Source: Clostridiales bacterium (lineage in GTDB: Bacteria; Bacillota; Clostridia; Lachnospirales; WRAX01). From it: 7,579 nt of DNA. Within the stretch, counting starts at the first letter, position 1. The number at the start of each line of letters is the position of its first letter. The notes under the pieces are model-generated. The model was given only the letters and a program-made list of their open reading frames with translations, was not told the origin of the DNA and did no database searches. The stretch covers positions 1-7,579 of the forward strand of contig JAITMW010000023.1 of assembly GCA_031277155.1 (NCBI GenBank). The letters are read 5' to 3'. A program made the translations under genes and the position numbers. Positions 1 through 6,544 of this stretch are shown here, in pieces.

Positions 1-243
1 TTTGAGGATATGCTGCGGGATGCCGTTGATAATTACCGCAATACGGGCACCCTGGACCTTTCTACCTTCCGGCCTCAGATTTTTTTGGAATACGACTTTT
101 TGAATTATCGCATTGACGAAAACAATGTGGATATTGAATTTGAAATGGTGCAGCTTTACCAAAACAGTATGCGTTTTGACGTGATGACCAGCGGTATCAT
201 GAATCATTATCGCATAATCAATATGGCCATACAGTCCATGTAA
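1..243 (+). CDS. flgB: Flagellar basal-body rod protein FlgB (C-terminal part, 5' end outside window)
   Basis: FlgB is a proximal rod subunit of the flagellar basal body, exported by the flagellar type III system and assembled in the cell envelope. The reading frame is open from base 1 (first residues FEDMLRD), so the start lies upstream; 80 codons are visible against a usual length of about 130, so roughly the last 60 percent is present. The C-terminal segment NNVDIEFEMVQLYQNSMRFD followed by a helix ending near MAIQSM is the conserved end shared by rod proteins (N-N-V-D-hydrophobic-E-M pattern), predicted to form the C-terminal coiled helix of the rod. It ends in TAA 29 bp before flgC, and the flgB-flgC pair is the standard beginning of this operon type. 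The ATG at base 10 is internal, not a true start. Identity rests on the C-terminal motif plus context. Confidence 0.93.
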   Translation, partial: FEDMLRDAVDNYRNTGTLDLSTFRPQIFLEYDFLNYRIDENNVDIEFEMVQLYQNSMRFDVMTSGIMNHYRIINMAIQSM

Positions 244-272
244 TATTTTTTCTGTCCGAAAGGGGTTTTCAT

Positions 273-722
273 ATGAGCTTTTTCAATTCCATGAACGTAG
301 CCGCATCGGGTTTGACCGCGCAGCGCGCCCGCATGGACGTACACGCCCAAAACCTCGCGAATATTGACACCACGCGCACGCCCGAAGGCGGCCCGTATCA
401 GCGCCGCGTCGTCGTCTTTGAAGAAAGGCGCGAAAGCGCGCAAAGCTTTGCCGCCATTTTTGACCGCATTATGCAGCGAAGGCCCGGCGGAAGCGGGGTT
501 CGTGTTCATTCTATTGTGACGGACGAAACCCCCGGCCCCATGGTTTATGACCCCGGCCACCCTGATGCCAACGCCCAGGGTTATGTATTGCGCCCCAATG
601 TGAATGTAATCGGCGAAATGGTGAATATGATTTCCGCCAGCCGTTCATACGAGGCCAACATCACGTCCATCAACATTACGAGAGCCATGATGAACAGAAC
701 ACTGGAAATGTCTGGAAGATAG
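273..722 (+). CDS. flgC: Flagellar basal-body rod protein FlgC
   Basis: FlgC is a proximal rod protein that, with FlgB, FlgF and FliE, connects the MS ring to the distal rod. The 149-residue product is of normal family length. Residues 5-33 (NSMNVAASGLTAQRARMDVH then AQNLANI) are the N-terminal rod-protein signature; residues 92-130 carry the FlgC-specific C-terminal block with YDPGHPDAN, GYVLRPNVNVIGEMVNMISA and SRSYEAN. The region between (about 50-90) is variable in the family. The ATG at 273 is preceded by AAAGGGG at 259-265 with 7 nt spacing, which supports this start, and the N-terminus MSFFNSMN is typical of FlgC. It lies 29 bp after flgB and 44 bp before fliE and is probably co-transcribed with both. 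The stop is TAG. No anomaly seen. Confidence 0.97.
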   Translation: MSFFNSMNVAASGLTAQRARMDVHAQNLANIDTTRTPEGGPYQRRVVVFEERRESAQSFAAIFDRIMQRRPGGSGVRVHSIVTDETPGPMVYDPGHPDANAQGYVLRPNVNVIGEMVNMISASRSYEANITSINITRAMMNRTLEMSGR

Positions 723-753
723 AATTTTATAATAAGGAGCATGGTCAATTATC

Positions 754-759
754 AGGAGG
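754..759 (+). promoter_or_regulatory. Ribosome binding site of fliE
   Basis: A perfect AGGAGG lies 7 nt upstream of the fliE ATG at 767. It is the strongest Shine-Dalgarno match among the genes here and fixes the fliE start. A second purine run (AAGGAG at 734-739) sits 1 nt before an ATG at 741, too close to work as a normal site. Confidence 0.85.
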
Positions 760-766
760 ATAAATT

Positions 767-1126
767 ATGAGTATTCCGGCTATTAGCAGCTTGGGCAATG
801 TTACAGCTGTCCAGCCCAACGCCCAGAGTATCATCGACGCCGCAAATTTTTTGCGGCCCCCCGCGGGTGTTGTGCAGGCAGACGAAGGCCAAGGCGCCCA
901 ATCCTTTGAAACGATGCTGTCTGCCTTTATGGACATGGTGAATTCTGCCGGGGCAATGGAGGCCAGAGCGCAAAATCTGCAAATTGAATATGCCATGGGC
1001 AATCATGACGACATGCTGGCCGTCATCTTGGCACAAGAAGCCGCCTATACCTCGCTATTTTTTACCGTGCAGGTGACAAACAGGATAATTCAAGCCTATC
1101 AAGAGATTATGCGTATGCAGGTCTAA
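767..1126 (+). CDS. fliE: Flagellar hook-basal body complex protein FliE
   Basis: FliE is the small export substrate that joins the MS ring and export gate to the proximal rod. The 119-residue product is slightly longer than the usual 100 or so; the extra length is in the poorly conserved N-terminal part (residues 1-45, low complexity and rich in Ala, Gln and Pro). The C-terminal half is diagnostic: residues 46-62 (SFETMLSAFMDMVNSAG) and 77-119 with GNHDDMLAVILAQEAAYTSL, then the FTVQVTNRIIQAYQEIMRMQ block ending in V, which matches the family C-terminus (variations on rNkllqAYqEImrMqv). The start has an excellent Shine-Dalgarno. The gene sits between flgC and fliF, its standard place in Bacillota. 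The stop is TAA. Confidence 0.96.
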   Translation: MSIPAISSLGNVTAVQPNAQSIIDAANFLRPPAGVVQADEGQGAQSFETMLSAFMDMVNSAGAMEARAQNLQIEYAMGNHDDMLAVILAQEAAYTSLFFTVQVTNRIIQAYQEIMRMQV

Positions 1127-1155
1127 TAGAATTGAAAATTCTGTCATTATGATTT

Positions 1156-1162
1156 GAGGTGG
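1156..1162 (+). promoter_or_regulatory. Ribosome binding site deciding the fliF start
   Basis: GAGGTGG lies 5 nt upstream of a TTG at 1168 and overlaps the competing GTG at 1159. Because the site cannot serve the GTG it overlaps, it argues for initiation at TTG 1168. No purine-rich site precedes the GTG at the right distance (1141-1155 is AT-rich). Confidence 0.6.
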
Positions 1163-1167
1163 ATATT

Positions 1168-2835
1168 TTGCGAGACAGGCTGCAAACATGGGCAAGAATG
1201 GCTTTAGATAAATGGAGAAATCTGACAAGGTCGCAAAAGCTGAGGATAGCAGGTATTGCTGCGGCCGTTGTTGTCGCGCTTGCCATTGCGCTGTTTCTTG
1301 CTTTTAGGACAAATTGGCAGCCCGCTTTTACGGGTGTAGACCCGCGCACCGCCGGGCAAATTGAAATCGTTTTGCGCGACGCCAACATACCAAGCAGGAC
1401 GGACACGGCCACCGGCGTGGTTTATGTACCCGCCCATCAGCTTGACGCAGCCATTACGACGACCCATATGTCCGAGGCGCTGTGGATGCCCGAATATACC
1501 TTCCAAGACGCCATGGCGGACATGGGCATGGGCACCACCTTCACCCAGCAGCACGAGGCAATTTTGCGCGCCCGCGAGGGCGAAGTGGCCAATATGCTGA
1601 TGCGGACCAATTTTATAAATATGGCGACGGTGGGCCTTAGCATACCCAATGTGCCGTCCTTTTTGATACAGGCGACGACGCCCGCCACGGCCACCGTCAA
1701 TGTGTCCGGCACGCGCACGCTGACCCCCCAAGACGGCGAGGTTATCGCCCTTATGGTGTCGCGTATGGTGCAGGGCCTGTCTGTTGAGAATGTGGCGGTA
1801 ATTGACGACAATCTCAATATATTGTTTAGGGACGGCCAGCCCGTTGGCAGCGGAGCTTTGGATACATTCGATTTGGCGGTTTTATCCTTCGAATTCCACC
1901 TCAGGCAGGTTGCGATAAACAACATAATGGAGATTTTCAGCCCGTTGTTTGATGATGTTAATCCCGCCGCCTTTATAAATATTGACTGGCGCATTGTAAA
2001 TCAGGTTATGACCGAATTTGCGTCGCCGCTTGGCCCCGATACGCCCCACGGGCTGTATGAGATGCTTGAAACTATCGAGCGCATTGGCCAAACCGCGGAC
2101 GGCGCGCCCATGGGCGTGCCGGGACTGGACACCCAGGGCGGTATGCCCGGCGGGGACCTGTTTCTCGGCGCTGAAGGCCCGGGCACGATGTCCATAGAGG
2201 AAAGGGAGCTTAGCGCAAGATATCTCCAAAATATGACGGAAACCATATTTTCCGCCGGCTTTTTGCCCGGCGAGTTTTTGGCGGGCACCTCTTCGGTGGC
2301 AATTACGCTGACAAACCACAATGTATTTGAGCAAGAGACCGTTGAAGAGCTGGGATTGCTGGAAGAGCTGTCGTGGCTGCAATGGCTGACTGATATGGGC
2401 GACGGCGCCATCATTGGCGAACCCGATTATATCGAGCAATTGGAGGTCCATGTGGCCAATGCCACGGGCATACCAAATGTTTCCATCATGATGCAGGAAA
2501 GAAATCACTTTGTGCCGCTGGAAGTTACGCCGCTGCCCATTGCAGAGATTATATTGCTTTCGCTGGTGCTGATATTTGTTGCTTTGCTGGCATTTTTGAT
2601 GATACGCCGCACATCCCCCGAAATTATTGAAGAAATAGAGCCGGAGCTTTCTGTGGAAGACATGCTGGTGTCCAGCAGGCTGGAAGACGAGCGCGCCGCA
2701 GAAATTGAAAGGCTTGCGGAAATTCAATATAATGCCGATTCGCAAGTTAAAGAGCAAATTGACAAATTTGCCATGGAAATGCCGGAAAGCGTCGCGCAGC
2801 TGTTGCGCAATTGGATAAACGAGGATTGGGAATAA
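1168..2835 (+). CDS. fliF: Flagellar MS-ring protein FliF
   Basis: FliF forms the MS ring in the cytoplasmic membrane, the base on which rotor and export gate are built. With the preferred TTG start it has 555 residues, normal for the family; GTG 1159 would add three residues and ATG 1198 would cut ten. Features counted from the TTG: basic N-terminus, transmembrane helix about 27-47, YscJ/FliF-type ring domain about 49-225 (FTGVDPRTAGQIEIVLRDAN, later TPQDGEVIALMVSRMVQGLS and VAVIDDN), a second extracytoplasmic region about 226-456, transmembrane helix about 457-479, and an acidic cytoplasmic tail about 480-555 ending LLRNWINEDWE, which is where FliG binds. A Gly/Pro-rich linker lies near 313-340. 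The part after it (about 345-450) lacks the classical NYEVNKT-type block and instead has an ARYLQNMTETIFSAGFLPGE stretch, ELGLLEELSWLQWL and VANATGIPNVSI, resembling what I recall from Lachnospiraceae FliF. It is followed 19 bp later by fliG. Confidence 0.95.
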   Translation: MRDRLQTWARMALDKWRNLTRSQKLRIAGIAAAVVVALAIALFLAFRTNWQPAFTGVDPRTAGQIEIVLRDANIPSRTDTATGVVYVPAHQLDAAITTTHMSEALWMPEYTFQDAMADMGMGTTFTQQHEAILRAREGEVANMLMRTNFINMATVGLSIPNVPSFLIQATTPATATVNVSGTRTLTPQDGEVIALMVSRMVQGLSVENVAVIDDNLNILFRDGQPVGSGALDTFDLAVLSFEFHLRQVAINNIMEIFSPLFDDVNPAAFINIDWRIVNQVMTEFASPLGPDTPHGLYEMLETIERIGQTADGAPMGVPGLDTQGGMPGGDLFLGAEGPGTMSIEERELSARYLQNMTETIFSAGFLPGEFLAGTSSVAITLTNHNVFEQETVEELGLLEELSWLQWLTDMGDGAIIGEPDYIEQLEVHVANATGIPNVSIMMQERNHFVPLEVTPLPIAEIILLSLVLIFVALLAFLMIRRTSPEIIEEIEPELSVEDMLVSSRLEDERAAEIERLAEIQYNADSQVKEQIDKFAMEMPESVAQLLRNWINEDWE

Positions 2836-2854
2836 TCAGGAAGGTGGTGTCAAT

Positions 2855-3952
2855 ATGTCTGTTGTTACCGGTGTTGATAATATGATGGGTGCTGCCCCCC
2901 CCGGCATGGTTGATGAAATTGTGGCGGCCGGCCGGCCCATGGCTGATATTTCCGGGCTTAAGGGCAAGGAAAAGGCGGCTATTTTGCTGATTACCCTTGG
3001 ACCTGAAAAGAGCGCGGCCATTTTCAAGCACCTTAAAGAAGAAGAAATTGAGACTTTGACGCTGGAAATTGCCAACACCAATTTGATTATGCCTGATATC
3101 AAGGAGGCTGTGCTAAACGAGTTTTACCAGATTTGCATTGCCCAGCAATATATCACCGAGGGCGGCATACAGCACGCCAAGGCCATTTTGGAGAGGGCCC
3201 TTGGGGGCGAGCGTGCCATGGAAATTATTTCCAAGCTGACTGTTGCGCTGAAGGCGCGCCCCTTTGATTTCATCAAAAAGGCCGATGCCAGCCAAATTCT
3301 CAACTTTATACAAAGCGAGCATCCCCAAGTTATCGCCCTTATTTTGTCATATTTGCGTCCGGCCCAGGCCAGCTCTATTTTGATTGAGCTAAGCCCCGAA
3401 AAGCAGGCGGATGTTGCAAGGAGGATTGCCCTGATGGACAGGACATCGCCCGATGTTATCAAGGAAGTGGAAAGGGCGTTGGAGAAAAAGCTGTCCAGCC
3501 TGATGTTGGAAGATTATGCCACAGTTGGCGGCGTGGATTCTGTTGTAGAAATACTGAATTCTGTGGACAGGTCAACAGAAAAGAATATTTTGGAAATTTT
3601 GGAAGCCGAAGACAGCGACCTCTCCGAAGAAATCCGCAAAAAAATGTTTGTTTTCGACGATATTACCAACATCGCCGGCCGCGACATCCAACGGGTGCTG
3701 CGTGAAGGTATTGACAACAGAGATTTGGCCATTGCCCTTAAAGGCGCCTCTGGCGAGGTTAAAGAGCTTATTTTCGCCAATATGTCCAAACGCCTTGCGG
3801 CTATGATAGAAGAAGAAATGGATTTTATGGGGCCTGTGCGTAAATCTGATGTAGAGGAAGCCCAGCAGAAAATTGTTGGCATCATCCGCAGGCTTCAAGA
3901 CACCGGCGACATCGTTGTGGCGCGAGGCGGAGGAGATGATTTAATTGTCTAA
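2855..3952 (+). CDS. fliG: Flagellar motor switch protein FliG
   Basis: FliG is the rotor protein that binds FliF on the cytoplasmic face and interacts with the stator to generate torque and with FliM to switch direction. The product has 365 residues against about 335-345 usually. The family homology begins near residue 35 (GLKGKEKAAILLITLGPEKS), so residues 1-33 form an N-terminal extension rich in Met, Gly, Ala and Pro. The N-terminal FliF-binding domain spans about 34-135, the middle domain holds the conserved EHPQ motif at 155-158, and the C-terminal torque domain has MFVFDDI at 264-270 followed by the charged helix with IQRVLREGIDNRDLAIALKG. The C-terminus RGGGDDLIV resembles Lachnospiraceae FliG. 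The ATG at 2855 is supported by AAGGTGG at 2841-2847 with 7 nt spacing; the in-frame ATG at 2939 would remove most of the extension but has no visible site. The 3' end overlaps fliH by 8 bp. A C8 tract lies at 2895-2902. Confidence 0.97.
   Translation: MSVVTGVDNMMGAAPPGMVDEIVAAGRPMADISGLKGKEKAAILLITLGPEKSAAIFKHLKEEEIETLTLEIANTNLIMPDIKEAVLNEFYQICIAQQYITEGGIQHAKAILERALGGERAMEIISKLTVALKARPFDFIKKADASQILNFIQSEHPQVIALILSYLRPAQASSILIELSPEKQADVARRIALMDRTSPDVIKEVERALEKKLSSLMLEDYATVGGVDSVVEILNSVDRSTEKNILEILEAEDSDLSEEIRKKMFVFDDITNIAGRDIQRVLREGIDNRDLAIALKGASGEVKELIFANMSKRLAAMIEEEMDFMGPVRKSDVEEAQQKIVGIIRRLQDTGDIVVARGGGDDLIV
3929..3935 (+). promoter_or_regulatory. Ribosome binding site of fliH (inside the fliG 3' end)
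   Basis: GGAGGAG lies within the last codons of fliG and 9 nt before the TTG at 3945. It supports the non-ATG start of fliH; the next in-frame ATG (4086) would delete the conserved MSKIYKAW-type N-terminus. Its position inside fliG suggests that ribosomes ending fliG restart on fliH. Confidence 0.8.
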
Positions 3953-4760
3953 AATTTACAAGGCATGGACCATCAGCGTCGACCGCCAAAATGTAATACC
4001 CATAAATCCCCAAGAATCGCCGCCTGAAGTGATTGAAATTCCGGGCGCCGCCCAGACAAATGTCCAGGCCGCTGAAATTGAGGCCATGACCACCAACATG
4101 AGGCAAAAAGCCCACGCAAACGCAAAAGACATTGTTGATACTGCCACAAAAGAGGCCGGCAGCATTTTGTCCAAGGCCAGGCAAGAAGCCGAAACCCTTA
4201 CGCAAGAAGCCAAGCTGGCCATTGAACAAGAGCGGGCCGCGGTGCTTTTAGAGGCCGAAAAGCGCGGCTATGAAATTGGTTTGGAAAAGGGCAATATCGA
4301 GGCCGATGCCATAATCGGCAAGGCCAATGAATATAAAAACGAAACGGCCACACAGCGCGAGGCGGCCATAACGCGGCTGGAGCCCGAGCTTGTAGAGCTG
4401 ATTATACGCATTGTTAAAAAGCTGATTTCTGACACCGCCAAGGTAAATCCGCAGGTGGTGCTGCATTTGATACGCCAGGGCCTGAAGCAGACCAGCTTTA
4501 CGGGGGACATCACATTGCGCGTGGCAAGTGAGGATTATGACAGCGCGGTTTCCCATAAAGACGAGCTGCTGAAATCTGTGGAAGGCGGCGCCAAGCTGAA
4601 AATTTTAAAAGATTTGGCCCTTTCTCCCGGGGATTGCCTGATAGAAACGCCTTTTGGCGTCATAGATTCCAGTTTGGATATGCAATTTGAAGAAGTGAAG
4701 GAAAGTTTGCGGTTGATACTGCATGACGATACCTCAAACGCGGGTGATGGCTCTGTTTAG
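3945..4760 (+). CDS. fliH: Flagellar export ATPase stator/regulator FliH
   Basis: FliH binds the ATPase FliI in the cytoplasm, restrains it and anchors it to the C-ring. The product has 271 residues, in the normal range for Bacillota. The start is a TTG giving MSKIYKAWTISVDRQNVIPI, similar to other clostridial FliH N-termini. Residues about 50-140 are a long Ala/Glu/Lys-rich helical region, predicted coiled coil, which contains the family's small-residue ladder (A104, G108, G112, G116 at four-residue spacing, GYEIGLEKG). The C-terminal domain about 145-260 has LVELIIRIVKKLI and the diagnostic LALSPGDCLIETPFGVIDSS followed by LDMQFEEVKESL, the FliI-binding part. The gene overlaps fliG by 8 bp and its end overlaps fliI, pointing to coupled translation of the export ATPase complex. 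Stop TAG. The sequence is divergent as usual for FliH, but C-terminal motif and position agree. Confidence 0.94.
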   Translation: MSKIYKAWTISVDRQNVIPINPQESPPEVIEIPGAAQTNVQAAEIEAMTTNMRQKAHANAKDIVDTATKEAGSILSKARQEAETLTQEAKLAIEQERAAVLLEAEKRGYEIGLEKGNIEADAIIGKANEYKNETATQREAAITRLEPELVELIIRIVKKLISDTAKVNPQVVLHLIRQGLKQTSFTGDITLRVASEDYDSAVSHKDELLKSVEGGAKLKILKDLALSPGDCLIETPFGVIDSSLDMQFEEVKESLRLILHDDTSNAGDGSV

Positions 4761-6084
4761 CGTAGATTTAGATAAATACGAGGCTGTTTTTGAGAAAGAA
4801 TCCTATGTCAAGCGCATGGGGCGCGTGGTGCAGGTTGTGGGTCTTACCATAGAATCCATGGGGCCGGAGGTCAACATCGGCTCTACCTGCCTGATACGCG
4901 CCGCAAAGTATAAAACCCCTGTCATTGCCGAAGTTGTGGGATTTAAGGACAATCATGTGCTGCTGATGCCTCTGGGAAATATTTCCGGAATCGGCCCCGG
5001 CAGCATCGTAGAGGCCATGGGGCGGCCCCTTTCGATTGTGGTTTCCGACGCGATGCTGGGCCGCGTGTTAAGCGGCCTGGGCCAGCCCATGGACGACAAG
5101 CCGCCTGTGGAAGGCGCGGAATTTCCCATTACCAATGTGCCGCCCGACCCCCTTGCGCGAAACCGCATCAAGCAGCCCCTTTCCGTTGGCGTCAAGGCCA
5201 TTGACGGCCTGCTGACGGTGGGCAGAGGCCAGCGCATCGGCATTTTTGCCGGCAGCGGCGTGGGAAAATCCACCCTGCTTGGCATGATTGCGCGAAACAC
5301 CACGGCGGATGTTTCCGTCATCGGCCTTGTGGGAGAGCGCGGCCGCGAGGTGCGCGAATTTATCGAAAAAGACCTGGGCGAAGAGGGGCTTGCGCGAAGC
5401 GTGATTGTGGTGGCCACAAGCGACCAGCCCGCCCTTGTGAGGCTGAAAGCCGCCGAGGTGGCCACATCCGTGGCGGAATATTTCCGAAGCCGCGGCAAGG
5501 ATGTGCTGTTATTGATGGATTCCCTGACGCGATTTGCCATGGCCCAGCGCGAAGTTGGCCTGGCGGCGGGCGAGCCGCCCGTAACCCGCGGGTATACGCC
5601 GTCGGTATTTGCGGCCATGCCCAGATTGCTGGAGCGGGCGGGCACATCGGACAAAGGCTCTATCACAGGGCTTTACACGGTGCTGGTGGACGGCGATGAT
5701 TTGACGGAGCCCGTGACGGACACGGCCCGGGGCATTTTGGACGGCCACATCGTGCTGGCCCGTAAGATTGCCAACCGAAATCATTATCCCGCCATTGACG
5801 TGCTGGCCAGCGTTTCCAGAGTTATGAGCGACGTTGCCGCCGACCACCACATAAAGGCGGCCAATGAGGTGAAAAAAAGAATGGCCGTCTATGCGGACGC
5901 CGAAGATTTAATAAATATCGGCGCCTATGTGAAGGGCAGCTCTGCGCAAATTGACGACGCCATTGACAAGCATCCCGCAATTATGGATTTTCTGGTGCAG
6001 GGCACCCATGAAAAATACAGCCTGGAGGATGCCATCGGCATCATGAACGACATATTGGGGGCCGAGAACAATGGCCAAATTTAG
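4747..6084 (+). CDS. fliI: Flagellum-specific export ATPase FliI
   Basis: FliI hydrolyses ATP to help deliver and unfold flagellar export substrates at the type III export gate. From ATG 4747 it has 445 residues, typical. Counted from there: N-terminal beta-barrel domain about 10-90 (GRVVQVVGLTIESMGPE), Walker A GSGVGKST at 169-176, catalytic Glu of GERGREV at 197, Walker B VLLLMDS at 253-259, then LTRFAMAQREVGLAAGEPP and GYTPSVFAAMPRLLERAG, TVLVDGDDLTEPVTDTARGI and GHIVLARKIA, and a C-terminal helical domain. All catalytic motifs appear intact. The start is uncertain: ATG 4723 would add eight residues (MTIPQTRV) and GTG 4744 one; neither has a clear ribosome site. I prefer 4747 because family members begin close to the xxVDxxKYE segment. 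It overlaps the end of fliH by 14 bp and fliJ by 14 bp. Distinguished from F1 beta and Rho by the flagellar context and by the specific GLA-GEPP and GYTPSVFA motifs. Confidence 0.97.
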   Translation: MALFSVDLDKYEAVFEKESYVKRMGRVVQVVGLTIESMGPEVNIGSTCLIRAAKYKTPVIAEVVGFKDNHVLLMPLGNISGIGPGSIVEAMGRPLSIVVSDAMLGRVLSGLGQPMDDKPPVEGAEFPITNVPPDPLARNRIKQPLSVGVKAIDGLLTVGRGQRIGIFAGSGVGKSTLLGMIARNTTADVSVIGLVGERGREVREFIEKDLGEEGLARSVIVVATSDQPALVRLKAAEVATSVAEYFRSRGKDVLLLMDSLTRFAMAQREVGLAAGEPPVTRGYTPSVFAAMPRLLERAGTSDKGSITGLYTVLVDGDDLTEPVTDTARGILDGHIVLARKIANRNHYPAIDVLASVSRVMSDVAADHHIKAANEVKKRMAVYADAEDLINIGAYVKGSSAQIDDAIDKHPAIMDFLVQGTHEKYSLEDAIGIMNDILGAENNGQI

Positions 6085-6511
6085 GTTTCGTTTACAATCG
6101 GTTTTAAGCATCAAGGAAAAGGTTGAGGACTTAAAGAAAAACGAATTTGGCAAGGCCGTCACCGCTTTGGCCCAGGCACAGCGCGCAAAGGCCGAAATGG
6201 AGGCCACCCGGGCAAATGCCATTGAGGACTTTCGGCGCCAAATTGACGAAGGCATAAACCCCGCGGCATTTGCGCGATACAATGGTTTCATAGATAAAAT
6301 GAAAATTTTGATAAAGCAGCAGGAGCAGGTTGTGGCCCAGGCCGAGGCCTTTGTGGAATTGAAACGGCAAGAGCTGGTTGAGGCCATGCGCGACAGAAAG
6401 ACGCTGGAAACCTTGCGTGACAATGATTTTGAAGAGCATCTGGAAGAAGAAAAGAAGCTGGAGCAAAAGCTGGTTGACGAAATCGTCAGCTATAAAGGCA
6501 GCTTGACCTAG
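6071..6511 (+). CDS. fliJ: Flagellar export protein FliJ
   Basis: FliJ is a small cytoplasmic coiled-coil protein that inserts into the FliI hexamer like the gamma stalk of F1 and links it to the export gate protein FlhA. The 146-residue product is of normal length. The N-terminus MAKFRFRLQSVLSIKEKVED is the family hallmark (F-x-F-x-L-Q-x-V-L), and the rest is almost entirely charged helix: about 15-60, a turn near IDEGINPAAFARYNGF (58-73), and about 74-140, predicted to form an antiparallel two-helix coiled coil. It ends SYKGSLT. The ATG overlaps the end of fliI by 14 bp and only weak purine sequence precedes it, so translation may depend on coupling to fliI. The stop TAG is 33 bp before the next gene. 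Confidence 0.93.
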   Translation: MAKFRFRLQSVLSIKEKVEDLKKNEFGKAVTALAQAQRAKAEMEATRANAIEDFRRQIDEGINPAAFARYNGFIDKMKILIKQQEQVVAQAEAFVELKRQELVEAMRDRKTLETLRDNDFEEHLEEEKKLEQKLVDEIVSYKGSLT

Positions 6512-6544
6512 GAGCAAATTTGGCCAGGATGGAGATGGTATAAA

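Noticed and set aside
741..770. Nine-codon reading frame (MVNYQEDKL) just upstream of fliE, whose TGA overlaps the fliE ATG
   Set aside because: Its only purine-rich site (734-739) is 1 nt from the ATG, too close for normal initiation, and the strong AGGAGG inside it already serves fliE. Probably chance.
1159..1167. GTG start for fliF at 1159
   Set aside because: Possible, but the ribosome site GAGGTGG overlaps it and is correctly spaced for the TTG at 1168. The difference is three residues.
1882..2757. Long minus-strand open frame (291 codons) opposite fliF
   Set aside because: It is the antisense shadow of the clear fliF gene; the translation has no recognisable domain and no ribosome site.
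4953..5666. Minus-strand open frame (237 codons) opposite fliI
   Set aside because: Rich in Ser, Arg and Pro, as expected from reading a codon-biased ATPase gene backwards; no family resemblance.
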